From assembly GCA_026708325.1 (NCBI GenBank), contig JAPOVC010000009.1, positions 1-64,000 on the forward strand: a stretch of 64,000 bases of DNA, given 5' to 3'. Under the pieces are notes generated by a model. It ran no database searches. It was not told where the DNA came from and was given only the letters and a program-made list of their open reading frames with translations. The stretch is from Anaerolineaceae bacterium. Lineage in GTDB: Bacteria; Chloroflexota; Anaerolineae; Aggregatilineales; Phototrophicaceae. The position numbers and the translations under genes are program-made. This document shows positions 1 to 8,017 of the stretch, piece by piece (within the stretch, counting starts at the first letter, position 1; each line of letters opens with the position of its first letter).

Positions 1-205
1 TGGTCGCGTTGGGATGCATGTCCATGTATTCCTGCGCGACTTGCTCAGCGATTGCCGAATGCGCCGGGTGCTGCTCGGGCCGGTAGTAGACCTGTAAATG
101 GACAACGATTTCACCCGAAATTTCGCTATCCTGTGCCAAGGCCGTACCGAAGGCTGCGAAAAGAAGCGCGACGATGAGAAGTAGTGACAGTTTCTTAAAC
201 ATCAT
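1..205 (-). CDS. ABC transporter solute-binding protein, N-terminal part (runs off the left edge)
   Basis: Only the first 68 codons are in the window. They start at 205 with tandem ATG ATG behind a good ribosome site (AAGGAAAGG). The peptide opens with a Sec signal (MMFKKLSLLLIVALLFAAF, cleavage near ALA-QDS). A mature start follows (EISGEIVVHL, then QVAQEYMDMHPNA) that is typical of family-1 extracellular sugar-binding proteins. It would deliver a substrate to an importer encoded beyond the edge. The nearest upstream gene is the SDR ending at 350, with a 144-bp gap. The substrate cannot be told. Confidence 0.75.
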   Translation of the reverse strand, partial: MMFKKLSLLLIVALLFAAFGTALAQDSEISGEIVVHLQVYYRPEQHPAHSAIAEQVAQEYMDMHPNAT

Positions 206-349
206 GTTGCCTTTCCTTAGAGTTGAAGTTTTCGCTGCGGACAAAATATGACACACCTCGCGTATAGGCGCACCTCCCCGGCTGTTTTTCAACTTGTAAT
301 CCGCGGACAAAAATCTTGTCCCTGCCTTTGGGCGGGCTCGGCAAAACAC

Positions 350-1183
350 TCAGTCATGCGGCGCCACCCCCTCCAGAGAGCGGCTGGCGAAACGTTCACG
401 GTTGGTCAGTTGAATCGTCATGCCGCCGTCGCTGAAGATATTGGCGCCGGTTATGTAGGAGGACTGGTCGCCGGCCAGAAAGAGCACGACCTTGCCGACC
501 TCGCGCGGCGTCTGCACGCGAGCGAGCGGGATGTTGTCCAGCCAGTGCTGCCTCGCCATGTCGGCGTCTTCCGCGGCGTCCTGAATGTCGTTCCAGATTT
601 GCGTGTCGGTCAGGCCGGGGCTGACGGCGTTGACGCGAATGCCATGGGGGGCGAACTCGATCGCCATGGAACGCGTCATCATATCGACGCCGCCCTTGGA
701 GGCGGCGTAGGGCGCGGCGGCCGGCAGGGTGGCGACGGTGTGCACGCTGGCGATGTTGATGATGTTACCGCTGCGACGCCGGACCATGGCCTCAAGCGCG
801 TAGCGGCTGCAGAGAAAGCTGCCCTTCAGGTCGACGTCGACGACGCGGTCCCAGTCGGCCTCGTCCATTTCCAGCGTGGGCTTGACGAAGTTCACGCCGG
901 CGTTGTTGACGAGGGTGTCGATCTGACCGTAAGTTGCCAGGGTCTCGTCCATGAGGCGCCGGCAGTCAGCGGCGCTGGAGACGTCGGTTTTGACGAAGAG
1001 ACCCACCCCGTGGCGCTGTTGCAGTTCTGCGGTGACCTGGGCGCCCAGGCCTTCATTGACGTCGGCGACGACGACCTCGGCGCCGGCTTCAGCGAAGCAG
1101 TCGGCGATGCCGGCGCCAATGCCGCTGGCGGCGCCGGTGACGATGGCGACGTGTCCCTTCCAGTTCATCGGCAGTCCATTCAT
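350..1183 (-). CDS. SDR family NAD(P)-dependent oxidoreductase
   Basis: A classical short-chain dehydrogenase of 277 residues. It shows the Rossmann cofactor motif TGAASGIG near residue 16, VNNAG in the middle, a catalytic Ser in the INIAS segment, the Y-x3-K pair in YAASKGG, and the PG motif (VSPGL). D in VVVADVN at the end of beta2 suggests NAD preference. The first ATG (1181-1183) overlaps the TGA of the GntR gene by one base, so it is probably translated by coupling; an internal ATG at 1168 is an alternative. Co-transcription with a GntR/FCD regulator suggests oxidation of a sugar- or sugar-acid-type hydroxyl. The substrate is unknown. Confidence 0.9.
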   Translation of the reverse strand: MNGLPMNWKGHVAIVTGAASGIGAGIADCFAEAGAEVVVADVNEGLGAQVTAELQQRHGVGLFVKTDVSSAADCRRLMDETLATYGQIDTLVNNAGVNFVKPTLEMDEADWDRVVDVDLKGSFLCSRYALEAMVRRRSGNIINIASVHTVATLPAAAPYAASKGGVDMMTRSMAIEFAPHGIRVNAVSPGLTDTQIWNDIQDAAEDADMARQHWLDNIPLARVQTPREVGKVVLFLAGDQSSYITGANIFSDGGMTIQLTNRERFASRSLEGVAPHD

Positions 1184-1929
1184 CAGCTTCCAGCCGGTGT
1201 CGGCAGATTAAATTCAGTTACCGGATTGCTTGTAGCGCGCTGACCGAGATAGGCGTAATTGGCCTTGATGCGCTTTTGCGAGGCCACGATGTGCCCTGTC
1301 ATCGCCGCCTTCGCTTTCACTATGTCTCCCCCCCTGAATACGTCGATGAGTTCCCTGTGGGTGGATACGTGTTTCATCAATTCAGGTGGCAACACCGCGT
1401 AGGTGGCTTCCGCCAGAAAGCGACCGATGCGGGAGCGCAGGCTCGACACCAGTTCAATCAGAATTGAATGTTCGGAGAGATCCCACAGCAGCGAGTGAAA
1501 GGCAGTATCCAACTCAATGATCGCCTGCCGGTCGCCGTTCCTCGCCGCTTCAATCATCAACTGAAAGATTCGTTCGAGTTCGAGTTCGGCGGCATCCGAC
1601 CAGTTGGGAAGCGCGAATTCAACAACCATTGACTCTAGGGTGATCCGTATGGAAGTGACCTCATCGAGTTCCCTGGCTGAATACGTATGAACGAATGCGC
1701 CCCGCCGCGGCTCCTTGATGACCAGACCCTCGTCGATCAACTTCTGAATCGCGGTTCGCACCGGCATGCGGCTAACCAGCAATTGCGCCGCGATCTCCTG
1801 CTCCACCAGACGGGTTCCAGGCGGGAAGTCGCCATCCTTTATGGCGCTGCGCAGCCGCCTCGCTACTTCGTCACTCAAACTCCCGGATTGTGTAATCGGT
1901 TCCAGTTCATGCATGATGACTGTGACCAT
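1183..1929 (-). CDS. GntR family transcriptional regulator with FCD domain
   Basis: A winged helix-turn-helix domain comes first (LSDEVARRLRSAI...VSRMPVRTAIQKLIDEGLV). An all-helical FCD ligand domain follows, with the usual metal/ligand residues (D in ELDTAFH, H in THRELIDVF, H in MTGHI). FCD-type GntR proteins typically repress sugar-acid or organic-acid catabolic genes and release DNA on binding the metabolite. The start is uncertain: ATG at 1929 is used here, with ATG 1914 and TTG 1950 as alternatives. None has a strong ribosome site; TTG 1950 has AGGGA about 9 bases upstream. A consensus-like promoter and a palindrome lie upstream, pointing to autoregulation. Confidence 0.9.
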   Translation of the reverse strand: MVTVIMHELEPITQSGSLSDEVARRLRSAIKDGDFPPGTRLVEQEIAAQLLVSRMPVRTAIQKLIDEGLVIKEPRRGAFVHTYSARELDEVTSIRITLESMVVEFALPNWSDAAELELERIFQLMIEAARNGDRQAIIELDTAFHSLLWDLSEHSILIELVSSLRSRIGRFLAEATYAVLPPELMKHVSTHRELIDVFRGGDIVKAKAAMTGHIVASQKRIKANYAYLGQRATSNPVTEFNLPTPAGS

Positions 1930-2084
1930 GGTGTTGCACGCCAGTAACAATCAAGGAAATCCCTGTCAGTCCCGGGGCAAAAATACAGCGCCCGGCACAG
2001 CGTTGTCCGCATGACCGCAAGCCCCACCAGGTGCGCAAATCGTCATCCGGACGCCCGTCAGCAGTTTATCCAATATCCGCAGAA

Positions 2085-2101
2085 TTGCATTTGGAATGCA
2101 A
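2085..2101. promoter_or_regulatory. Palindromic operator candidate, GntR operon
   Basis: A perfect inverted repeat, TTGCATT-TGG-AATGCAA, overlaps the end of the -10 box and the expected transcription start. An operator here would block initiation, which fits a self-repressing GntR/FCD protein. That GntR binds it is inference. Confidence 0.5.
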
Positions 2102-2128
2102 AATATCGCGCATTGTATATGTTGTCAA
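2100..2128 (-). promoter_or_regulatory. Sigma-70-type promoter of the GntR-SDR operon
   Basis: On the minus strand the sequence reads TTGACA (2128-2123), a 17-base spacer, then TATTTT (2105-2100). The -35 box is perfect, the spacing ideal and the -10 box 4/6. It lies in the gap between the amidohydrolase stop (2168) and the GntR gene and points at GntR. Confidence 0.65.
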
Positions 2129-2167
2129 ATCAGGGTGGCGGGGAAGGCATGCCATGCGCCATGCAGA

Positions 2168-3037
2168 TCAGGACAGTTCCCGGTCGACCAGGCGGTAGAA
2201 GGCCAGGGCGTTGTCGTGGAAGAGTTGCTTCAACTCCGCGTCCGAACAACCCGCAACGGCCCATTCAAGCGTTTCCACCCAGCGCGGATACGCCGTGGCC
2301 TGGGCGGCGACCGGCCAGTCGCCGCCGTACATTACGCGCTCGAAGCCGAAACATTCGATGACGTGATCGATACAGGGCCTGAGCTGTTCCCGGGTCCAGT
2401 TGTCGTGGTCGGCTTCGGTGGCCAGGCCGGAGATCTTGCACCAGACGTTGGGAAACTCTGAAAGCGTCCGGATTTCGGCGCGCCAGGGGTCCAGCAGACC
2501 GCTCCTGATGTCGGGCTTGCCGATATGGTCGAGGATGAACTGCACCTCGGGGCACTGCGCCACCATTTTGATGGTGTTGGCCATCTGGTAATGAACGATG
2601 CAAATGTCGAAAGTCAGGCCGTACTGTGGCAGCAGTTGAACGCCCGCAACGAAGTCCGGGCGCAGGCAGAATTCGATGTCCGGTTCAAACTGGATGATGC
2701 GCCGGATGCCCTTGACGCGCGGGTTGGCGGACAGTTTTTCCAACGCGGGCCGGGCGGCGTCGCCGAGTTCCAGCGGCGCCCAGGCCACGATGCCCTGCAG
2801 CCGGCCGTCCTGATCGGCGAGGCTCTCGACCCAGTCCGCTTCCTGCTGAAACTGCGCGAAGTCCACCTCCGCCTGCAGGAAGACCATTTTCCCGACGTCG
2901 ACCGGCCCGCAGGCGCGGTCATAGTCTTCCAGCAGGTAGGGCTTGTTCAGGAAGGGAATGTCATCCAGCCAGGGGTAGCGCATGAGGCGCGGGTCCCAGA
3001 CGTGGAGATGGGTATCGACAATGGGGAAATCGGGCAT
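2168..3037 (-). CDS. Amidohydrolase family protein (COG3618, sugar-lactonase-like)
   Basis: A metal-dependent TIM-barrel hydrolase of 289 residues. It shows the N-terminal metal motif VDTHLHVWDP, H in CIVHYQ, DHIGKPD, and the C-terminal metal Asp in YGGDWPVA. This matches the family containing L-fucono- and L-rhamnono-lactonases and 2-pyrone-4,6-dicarboxylate hydrolase. The start is ATG 3037 behind GGGAGCGAAACG; an extension to 3082 lacks a ribosome site. It lies downstream of a sugar ABC importer and upstream of the GntR-SDR pair, so lactone hydrolysis after uptake and oxidation of a sugar is plausible. A second, truncated copy of its 5' part is at 6962-7438. Confidence 0.85.
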   Translation of the reverse strand: MPDFPIVDTHLHVWDPRLMRYPWLDDIPFLNKPYLLEDYDRACGPVDVGKMVFLQAEVDFAQFQQEADWVESLADQDGRLQGIVAWAPLELGDAARPALEKLSANPRVKGIRRIIQFEPDIEFCLRPDFVAGVQLLPQYGLTFDICIVHYQMANTIKMVAQCPEVQFILDHIGKPDIRSGLLDPWRAEIRTLSEFPNVWCKISGLATEADHDNWTREQLRPCIDHVIECFGFERVMYGGDWPVAAQATAYPRWVETLEWAVAGCSDAELKQLFHDNALAFYRLVDRELS

Positions 3038-3127
3038 CGTTTCGCTCCCTGGAAGAATCCTTAACGCAGACCTGCACACCATGCAGATGGCATACGATGG
3101 TCTTTATACCTGAAGAGTTGGGGGTTG
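2593..3127. repeat. Direct repeat copy A (5' part of amidohydrolase plus upstream DNA)
   Basis: This segment is nearly identical to 6993-7528 in the same orientation. Similarity runs from inside the amidohydrolase codons (at the FDICIVH segment) through its start and about 90 bases upstream, ending near the GTTGGGGG run. The two copies bracket the sugar transporter genes. Confidence 0.85.
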
Positions 3128-3431
3128 TGCAGCAGGGTGAGGTTGTCGCCGTGGAAGCGGGTGTTTGCCATGGTCATCCGGGGGTTACGCCGGGAGTGGC
3201 GAAGCGAGCGGATTCGGCTCGTGGCTCGTCGATTCGGATGATCTTTCTTCTCTGAAATCGATCCAGGTGTTTCCTCGGCAATGCGAAATCGTGCCGGGAA
3301 GGACTCAACCTTGCGGACTACCTGTTTGCCGCTCAAGGGATTTACGTAAGTCTCGGAATGAGTTGCGCTCGTCTGCTCAATTTATGCCAGGGGGAGCCGT
3401 GCCGGGAAGCAGCCATGCCATCAACCCTGGA
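3038..3431. other. Intergenic region, 394 bp
   Basis: The first 90 bases belong to direct repeat copy A. The rest separates the permease stop from the amidohydrolase. A minus-strand frame across 3061-3336 has no ribosome site and no recognisable family. I see no convincing terminator or promoter. Confidence 0.5.
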
Positions 3432-4355
3432 TTAACCTTTTACTGCCCCGGCGGTCACTCCGTGCACGAAATAGCGCTGTAAAGAGAAGAAGATCATCAA
3501 TGGCACGATCATCGAAATAAAGGCGCCGGCCGCCAGCAGATTCCACTGGGAGCCATATTGACCAAGCAATTCTCGTATGCCGGCGGTCAGGGGCATCATT
3601 TTGGAGTCCTGCAAGAAAATCAGCGCATTCAACAAATCGTTCCAGACCCAAACAAACTGGAATATCGCCAGCGATGCCAGCGCCGGCGTCGAGAGCGGCA
3701 GCACGATGCGAAAGAATATCATCAATTCGGAAGCCCCGTCTACGCGAGCCGAATCGAAAACTTCACCCGGTAAGTCCGCAAAGAAGTTGTAGAGCAGAAA
3801 TATTGCAAAGGGTGTGCCATAGGCGGTATGCGCGAGCCAGATTCCGGGCCAGGTTCCAGCCAATCCGAAGATATTATATATGCGTAACACCGGCACCCAG
3901 GTCGTCTGCAGCGGGATGATCAGCAGCGCAATGATCGTCAAATACAGAGTATTGCGAAACGGGAAGTGCATCCAGGCAAAGCCATAAGCAGCCAATGCCG
4001 CAAAAAAAATCGGCAAGAAGGTTGAAGGAAAAGTGATAATGAGGGTATTCACGAAATTCTGGGTGATCCCCGGCGGCGCTAACTGACTGTTGCGCAGGAC
4101 TTCGTCATAGTTGTCCAGGTTCAGGCGATCGAGCTCATCGAAAACCGTCCACCAGCCGGAAGTGGCAATGTCCGCCGGCGAGCGAAAGGATGTTGTGAGT
4201 ATGCCGAAAGAGGGGATCAGCCACAGCACTGCCAGAAAAATCAGCAATACGTGAAGGGGACCGCGCCGCGTCAAGGCGATAAACGTTTGCGCCCATGATG
4301 GTTTCGGCACAGTTTTCGCTGGCGCTTGCTTGTAAGCTGATTGGGGAGCGGTCAT
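3432..4355 (-). CDS. Carbohydrate ABC transporter permease (MalG type)
   Basis: An inner-membrane permease of 307 residues with about six transmembrane helices; the first is LLIFLAVLWLIPSFGILTTS. The cytoplasmic EAA loop is clear (EVFDSARVDGASELMIFFRIVLP), and this is where the shared ATPase docks. It overlaps the upstream permease gene by 4 bp (ATGA), so the two are translationally coupled. No ATP-binding subunit is encoded nearby. As is common for family-1 sugar importers, a multitask ATPase elsewhere is probably used. Confidence 0.93.
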   Translation of the reverse strand: MTAPQSAYKQAPAKTVPKPSWAQTFIALTRRGPLHVLLIFLAVLWLIPSFGILTTSFRSPADIATSGWWTVFDELDRLNLDNYDEVLRNSQLAPPGITQNFVNTLIITFPSTFLPIFFAALAAYGFAWMHFPFRNTLYLTIIALLIIPLQTTWVPVLRIYNIFGLAGTWPGIWLAHTAYGTPFAIFLLYNFFADLPGEVFDSARVDGASELMIFFRIVLPLSTPALASLAIFQFVWVWNDLLNALIFLQDSKMMPLTAGIRELLGQYGSQWNLLAAGAFISMIVPLMIFFSLQRYFVHGVTAGAVKG

Positions 4356-5257
4356 GACAAGCTGCCCCGAACCTGGCGTATTTGATAGATGATCGCAGGC
4401 GTCACCAGTATGAACAGAATAACGGCCACCGCGCTGCCATAACCCACCCGGTTATTGCCAAATATTTCCAGCCAAACGGTGAACCCGATCACACGGGTCG
4501 CGCCACGCGGTCCGCCTTCCGTCATGACCAGAATCAGATCAACCATCTTCAAGGTATTGATCGTCAGCATGATGGTGACGAAGGTCAAGGGGCGCTTCAT
4601 CATGGGAAAGCTCACGCGCCAGAAGACCTGCCATGCGTTGCCGCCATCGACTTTCGCCGCTTCCAGAATTTCCCGCGGCAAACTCTTGTACGCCGCCGAA
4701 AGCACCACAGTCGGAAGCCCGGCGGAAATCCATGTCGCCGCCAGAATGATGGCGATGTTCGCCAACTCCTTTCGTCCCAGCCAGGTAATTGGATCCATTT
4801 GCGGAAGCACAGATGTCATCGCCGCATTTAGAACGCCCTTGGTTAAATCGGGACTATAGACAAAAATGAAGATCACCGAAGCTGCGGTGGAAGAAATCAC
4901 CATCGGCAGAAAAATAATCGATTTGATTGTCGCTTCATAACGGACGCGGTCGGACAATATGGCTATGAGCAAGCCTATACCGACAGTTAAGGAGGGAAAG
5001 ACCAACACCCACAGGGCTGTGTTGGGCAGCACCCCGGATGGCGGCCACTGATTCAAGCGCAGGAAAGTCTTGTCAGCTGTCAGCAGGCGTTCGAAGTTCG
5101 CAAGGCCAACAAACTCCCTGCCCGGATTCAGCATGGTGCCTTTGGTAAAACTGAAATAGATGGTCTGAAGAGTTGGGTAAACCAGGAAAACCACGAGTAT
5201 GAACAGCGCAGGACCCACAAAGAGCAAGGGCAGCCATTTGCTGTGTCTGCCAGTCAT
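4352..5257 (-). CDS. Sugar ABC transporter permease (MalF/UgpA type)
   Basis: A permease of 301 residues. The first helix is LLFVGPALFILVVFLVYP, and the EAA loop is LPREILEAAKVDGGNAWQVF. A start at ATG 5257 is chosen because AAGGAGG lies 11 bases upstream; an in-frame ATG at 5296 lacks a ribosome site. It forms a heterodimer with the following MalG-type permease and receives substrate from the binding protein encoded at 5613-6887. The 355-bp gap from the binding-protein gene is unusually wide for this operon type. Confidence 0.93.
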   Translation of the reverse strand: MTGRHSKWLPLLFVGPALFILVVFLVYPTLQTIYFSFTKGTMLNPGREFVGLANFERLLTADKTFLRLNQWPPSGVLPNTALWVLVFPSLTVGIGLLIAILSDRVRYEATIKSIIFLPMVISSTAASVIFIFVYSPDLTKGVLNAAMTSVLPQMDPITWLGRKELANIAIILAATWISAGLPTVVLSAAYKSLPREILEAAKVDGGNAWQVFWRVSFPMMKRPLTFVTIMLTINTLKMVDLILVMTEGGPRGATRVIGFTVWLEIFGNNRVGYGSAVAVILFILVTPAIIYQIRQVRGSLS

Positions 5258-5612
5258 TACCTTGTTAGCCTCCTTGTTGAACGCTGCACCCGGCACTTCG
5301 CCTGTTGCGTCTGAGCCGCCTGATATTGCTTCTCTGCTCTGCTAACGCCGGGCAACCGGACAGTCTGACCTGCCGCGCTGTGGGAGGAAACTGCCAAAGC
5401 CCGCTCGCTGGTAGCGTAATGAACAGCGTACGCTCACAAAGATTATGACATTTCACTTTGTGCAGGCTTCAGCTTCAACGAAATTGGCAAAGCCCGACGA
5501 ATGATCCGTACCGGCTTCCAAAGCCGATGAAGCCACCGCTGCAAACGACAGTTGTAAAAAGACGCGGACAACTGAGTTAGCTTGCCCGCGTCACAGAAGC
5601 TGTCAGATTGCG
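5258..5612. other. Gap between solute-binding protein and permease genes
   Basis: A 355-bp non-coding stretch within the transporter operon. It contains a small perfect stem-loop at 5512-5526 (CGGCTT-CCA-AAGCCG), about 90 bases after the binding-protein stop. Stem-loops here commonly protect the binding-protein message and raise its level over the permeases. No gene was seen. Confidence 0.5.
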
Positions 5613-6887
5613 CTAATAAGCGGCATCGGCAGCGTCTTCAAGGGTTTCCAGAATTTCCATCATGCTATCGGGATCCGCCAGGTAGTCTTGCAAGGCGACA
5701 AACATGGCATCGCCACCGACGGCGCCCGGCGCCAGATCCGAACCATCAAAGACGAAGACATCGGTCGCGGCAATCTGCTGCGCTTCCTTGGCTTTGCAGG
5801 CATCGTAGGATTCAAGAGGCACACCCGTATTAGGCGAAAGAATCGCGCCCTGTTCGGCGGTGGCCCAAATCGTTGCCGATTCCGGGCTGGCCAGCCAGTG
5901 CATCATGGCGCGGACTTCGGGTCTGTCATTGAAGACCATCATGACATCGCCACCGCCCATCAAGGTATCGCCGTGCATATCGCCGGGTTCAGGGAAATTG
6001 AACCAATCGAAATCCTCACCACAGGTCAAGTCGGGGAAAGTCTCGGAGATGATGCCACCGACGAAACTACCGGAGAGGAACAATTCCCCGGCCGGGTCTT
6101 CCGGGCGGAAGGCGGCATCAATGCCGGAGCGCAAATCAGTGGACAGCGCGCCCTCGACACCGCCGCTGATTCTTTCATCCGCGGGATCAAAGATTTGCCG
6201 GAAGAGTTCGAGCGTCTCGACAACGGTCGGATCTGTCCACTCGACTGTGTGGGTGACAAACAGACCCTGATACATTTCAGGACCGGCAACGCTGACATAG
6301 AGGGTTTCGAACCAATCCGTCAGGACCCAGGCCGAGCCCGCCGTTATCATGAAGGGCACTTGCCCGTTGGCGACGTAGGCATCTCCCAACGCGATAAGTT
6401 CCTCGTATGTGGCAGGAACTTCCATACCCAGCGCAGCCAGCGAAGCCGGCTTGTACCAGAAGGTGCCCTTGGAAGAAACCTTGACCATCAAGCCGTAAAG
6501 TTCCCCATCAACCGTACCGATCTCAAGGAGGCTGTTCGGCGTATAAGCCAGGACCTCGTCTGACAAGAAGGGATCATCGCCGCCACTCAGTGGAATCAGC
6601 GCGCCGTCGCGGGCGAAGCTGGCGGTTACACCGGGACGCGGCATTTGGGCGATATCGGGGGCATTGCCAGCCGCCACCAGCGGACCCAGATCCACCTCAA
6701 TTGATGACAGGCTGAGAATTTCATAATCGATGCCAGAGGCATCCAGCACCTCGACGAATGCGGCGAGTTCGGCGCCGCCCCAGCCGGTCGCGATTTTGAC
6801 TGGCTCCTGTGCGGCTGTCGGCACAGCAAGGAGCGCCACGAATGCAAGCACTATAAGGATGCGGACAAGATATTTCGCTTTAACCAT
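5613..6887 (-). CDS. Extracellular solute-binding protein, family 1 (sugar type)
   Basis: 424 residues with a Sec signal peptide (MVKAKYLVRILIVLAFVALL, cleavage near PTAAQEP). The mature domain has typical family features: GNAPDIAQMPRPG, and YGLMVKVSSKGTFWY, where the binding cleft lies. The start has a strong ribosome site (AGGAGAAAAGATC-ATG). It is the first gene of the SBP-permease-permease operon. The ligand is probably an oligo- or monosaccharide or polyol, judging only from the family and the neighbouring lactonase-like hydrolase and SDR. Confidence 0.92.
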   Translation of the reverse strand: MVKAKYLVRILIVLAFVALLAVPTAAQEPVKIATGWGGAELAAFVEVLDASGIDYEILSLSSIEVDLGPLVAAGNAPDIAQMPRPGVTASFARDGALIPLSGGDDPFLSDEVLAYTPNSLLEIGTVDGELYGLMVKVSSKGTFWYKPASLAALGMEVPATYEELIALGDAYVANGQVPFMITAGSAWVLTDWFETLYVSVAGPEMYQGLFVTHTVEWTDPTVVETLELFRQIFDPADERISGGVEGALSTDLRSGIDAAFRPEDPAGELFLSGSFVGGIISETFPDLTCGEDFDWFNFPEPGDMHGDTLMGGGDVMMVFNDRPEVRAMMHWLASPESATIWATAEQGAILSPNTGVPLESYDACKAKEAQQIAATDVFVFDGSDLAPGAVGGDAMFVALQDYLADPDSMMEILETLEDAADAAY

Positions 6888-6961
6888 GATCTTTTCTCCT
6901 GAAATTATCTGACTTTACTTTCCAGGCGGAGGTGTTGCACTACGCCAACAATGAGACGCGT

Positions 6962-7438
6962 TCATGTGTAGTATACAATCTTTTGTGTTTTATGGACGAT
7001 GCAAATGTCGAAACTCAGGCCGTACTGTGGCAGCAGTTGAACACCCGCAACGAAATCCGGGCGCAGGCAGAATTCGATGTCCGGTTCAAACTGGATGATG
7101 CGGCGGATGCCCTTGACGCGCGGGTTGGCGGACAACTTTTCCAGCGCCGGCCGGGCGGCGTCGCCGGGTTCCAGCGGCGCCCAGGCCACGATGCCCTGCA
7201 GCCGGCCGTCCTGGTCGGCGAGGCTGTCGACCCGGTCCGCTTCCTGCTGGAACTGCGCGAAATCCACCTCCGCCTGCAGGAAGACCATTTTCCCGACGTC
7301 AACCGGCCCGCAGGCGCGGTCATAGTCTTCCAGCAGGAAGGGCTTGTTCAGGAAGGGGATGTCATCCAGCCAGGGGTAGCGCAGCAGTCGCGGGTCCCAG
7401 ACGTGTAGATGCGTATCGACAATGGGAAAATCTGGCAT
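6962..7438 (-). pseudogene. Truncated amidohydrolase (5' fragment of a duplicated gene)
   Basis: The first roughly 140 codons match the intact amidohydrolase at 2168-3037 with only about six substitutions (for example NKPFLL for NKPYLL and EADRVDS for EADWVES). After LSFDICIVH the similarity stops and the frame ends in nine unrelated residues (KTQKIVYYT). The catalytic C-terminal half, including the GGDW metal site, is missing, so it cannot be active. The start ATG 7438 keeps its GGGAGTGAATCC ribosome site, so a short peptide may still be made. Confidence 0.85.
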
Positions 7439-7528
7439 GGATTCACTCCCTGGAAGAATCCTTGACGCAGACCTGCACACCATGCCGATGGCATACGATG
7501 GTCTTTATACCTGAAGCGTTGGGGGTGA
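6993..7528. repeat. Direct repeat copy B
   Basis: Partner of 2593-3127, same orientation, nearly identical over about 535 bp including the promoter-proximal DNA. Recombination between the copies would delete about 4.4 kb (the sugar importer) and leave one intact amidohydrolase gene. Confidence 0.85.
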
Positions 7529-7563
7529 AACCACTTCCCAAATTGATCGATTGTCCTGGCTTG

Positions 7564-7980
7564 TCAGGATGGCATTGCCGCGGGTGCGCCGGCACCGTGC
7601 ATCACCACGTTGTACAACTCGATAATTTCGCTCTCACTGAAGTCGCCCAGCGCCTCTGGCAGCCATTCTGGGGAACTGAGCACTTTCGGCAGAAGCTGCT
7701 CAAGAGCCTTGCGCATGGCGAAGACGAACTCTCTTCTTGTGGGCACAGGTTCGCGCGGCGGCGAAAATACAGTCAAAAAAGGCGCCAACTCTCTTTGAGG
7801 CTGATTAATGCGTCGGTGCATGTCATCGATCTGATTCAACAGTTTCTGCAGATCGGGACCACACTCATCCAGGATGTCAGTTGAGACGACGCCCAAACGG
7901 ATATCAATACCGGCCACCCTTACATGACGGACGCGCGAATCACGCCATTTCTCATATGAGAGTTTTGCGCTTGCGCTCAT
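7564..7980 (-). CDS. Hypothetical protein, accessory cassette
   Basis: 138 residues, no signal peptide or membrane segment, unrecognised. It is helix-rich in the middle (LQKLLNQIDDMHRRINQPQRE) and contains a conserved-looking segment PEWLPEALGDFSESEIIELYNVVM near the C-terminus. The start ATG 7980 has a clear ribosome site (GGGAGG). It follows the DUF3800 gene after 37 bp on the same strand, and its base composition is less GC-rich than the surroundings. It may be a small partner or antitoxin-like protein of the DUF3800 product, but that is only a guess from position. Confidence 0.6.
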   Translation of the reverse strand: MSASAKLSYEKWRDSRVRHVRVAGIDIRLGVVSTDILDECGPDLQKLLNQIDDMHRRINQPQRELAPFLTVFSPPREPVPTRREFVFAMRKALEQLLPKVLSSPEWLPEALGDFSESEIIELYNVVMHGAGAPAAMPS

Positions 7981-8017
7981 GTTGGCCTCCCGGAAGCTCA
8001 TTCAGCATAACATTTAT

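Noticed and set aside
305-321. GGACAA-AAATC-TTGTCC hairpin after the first SDR as terminator
   Set aside because: A perfect 6-bp stem, but no T-run follows on the minus strand.
3061-3336. 91-codon minus-strand frame upstream of the amidohydrolase
   Set aside because: No ribosome site, Arg-rich, no recognisable family, and partly inside the direct repeat.
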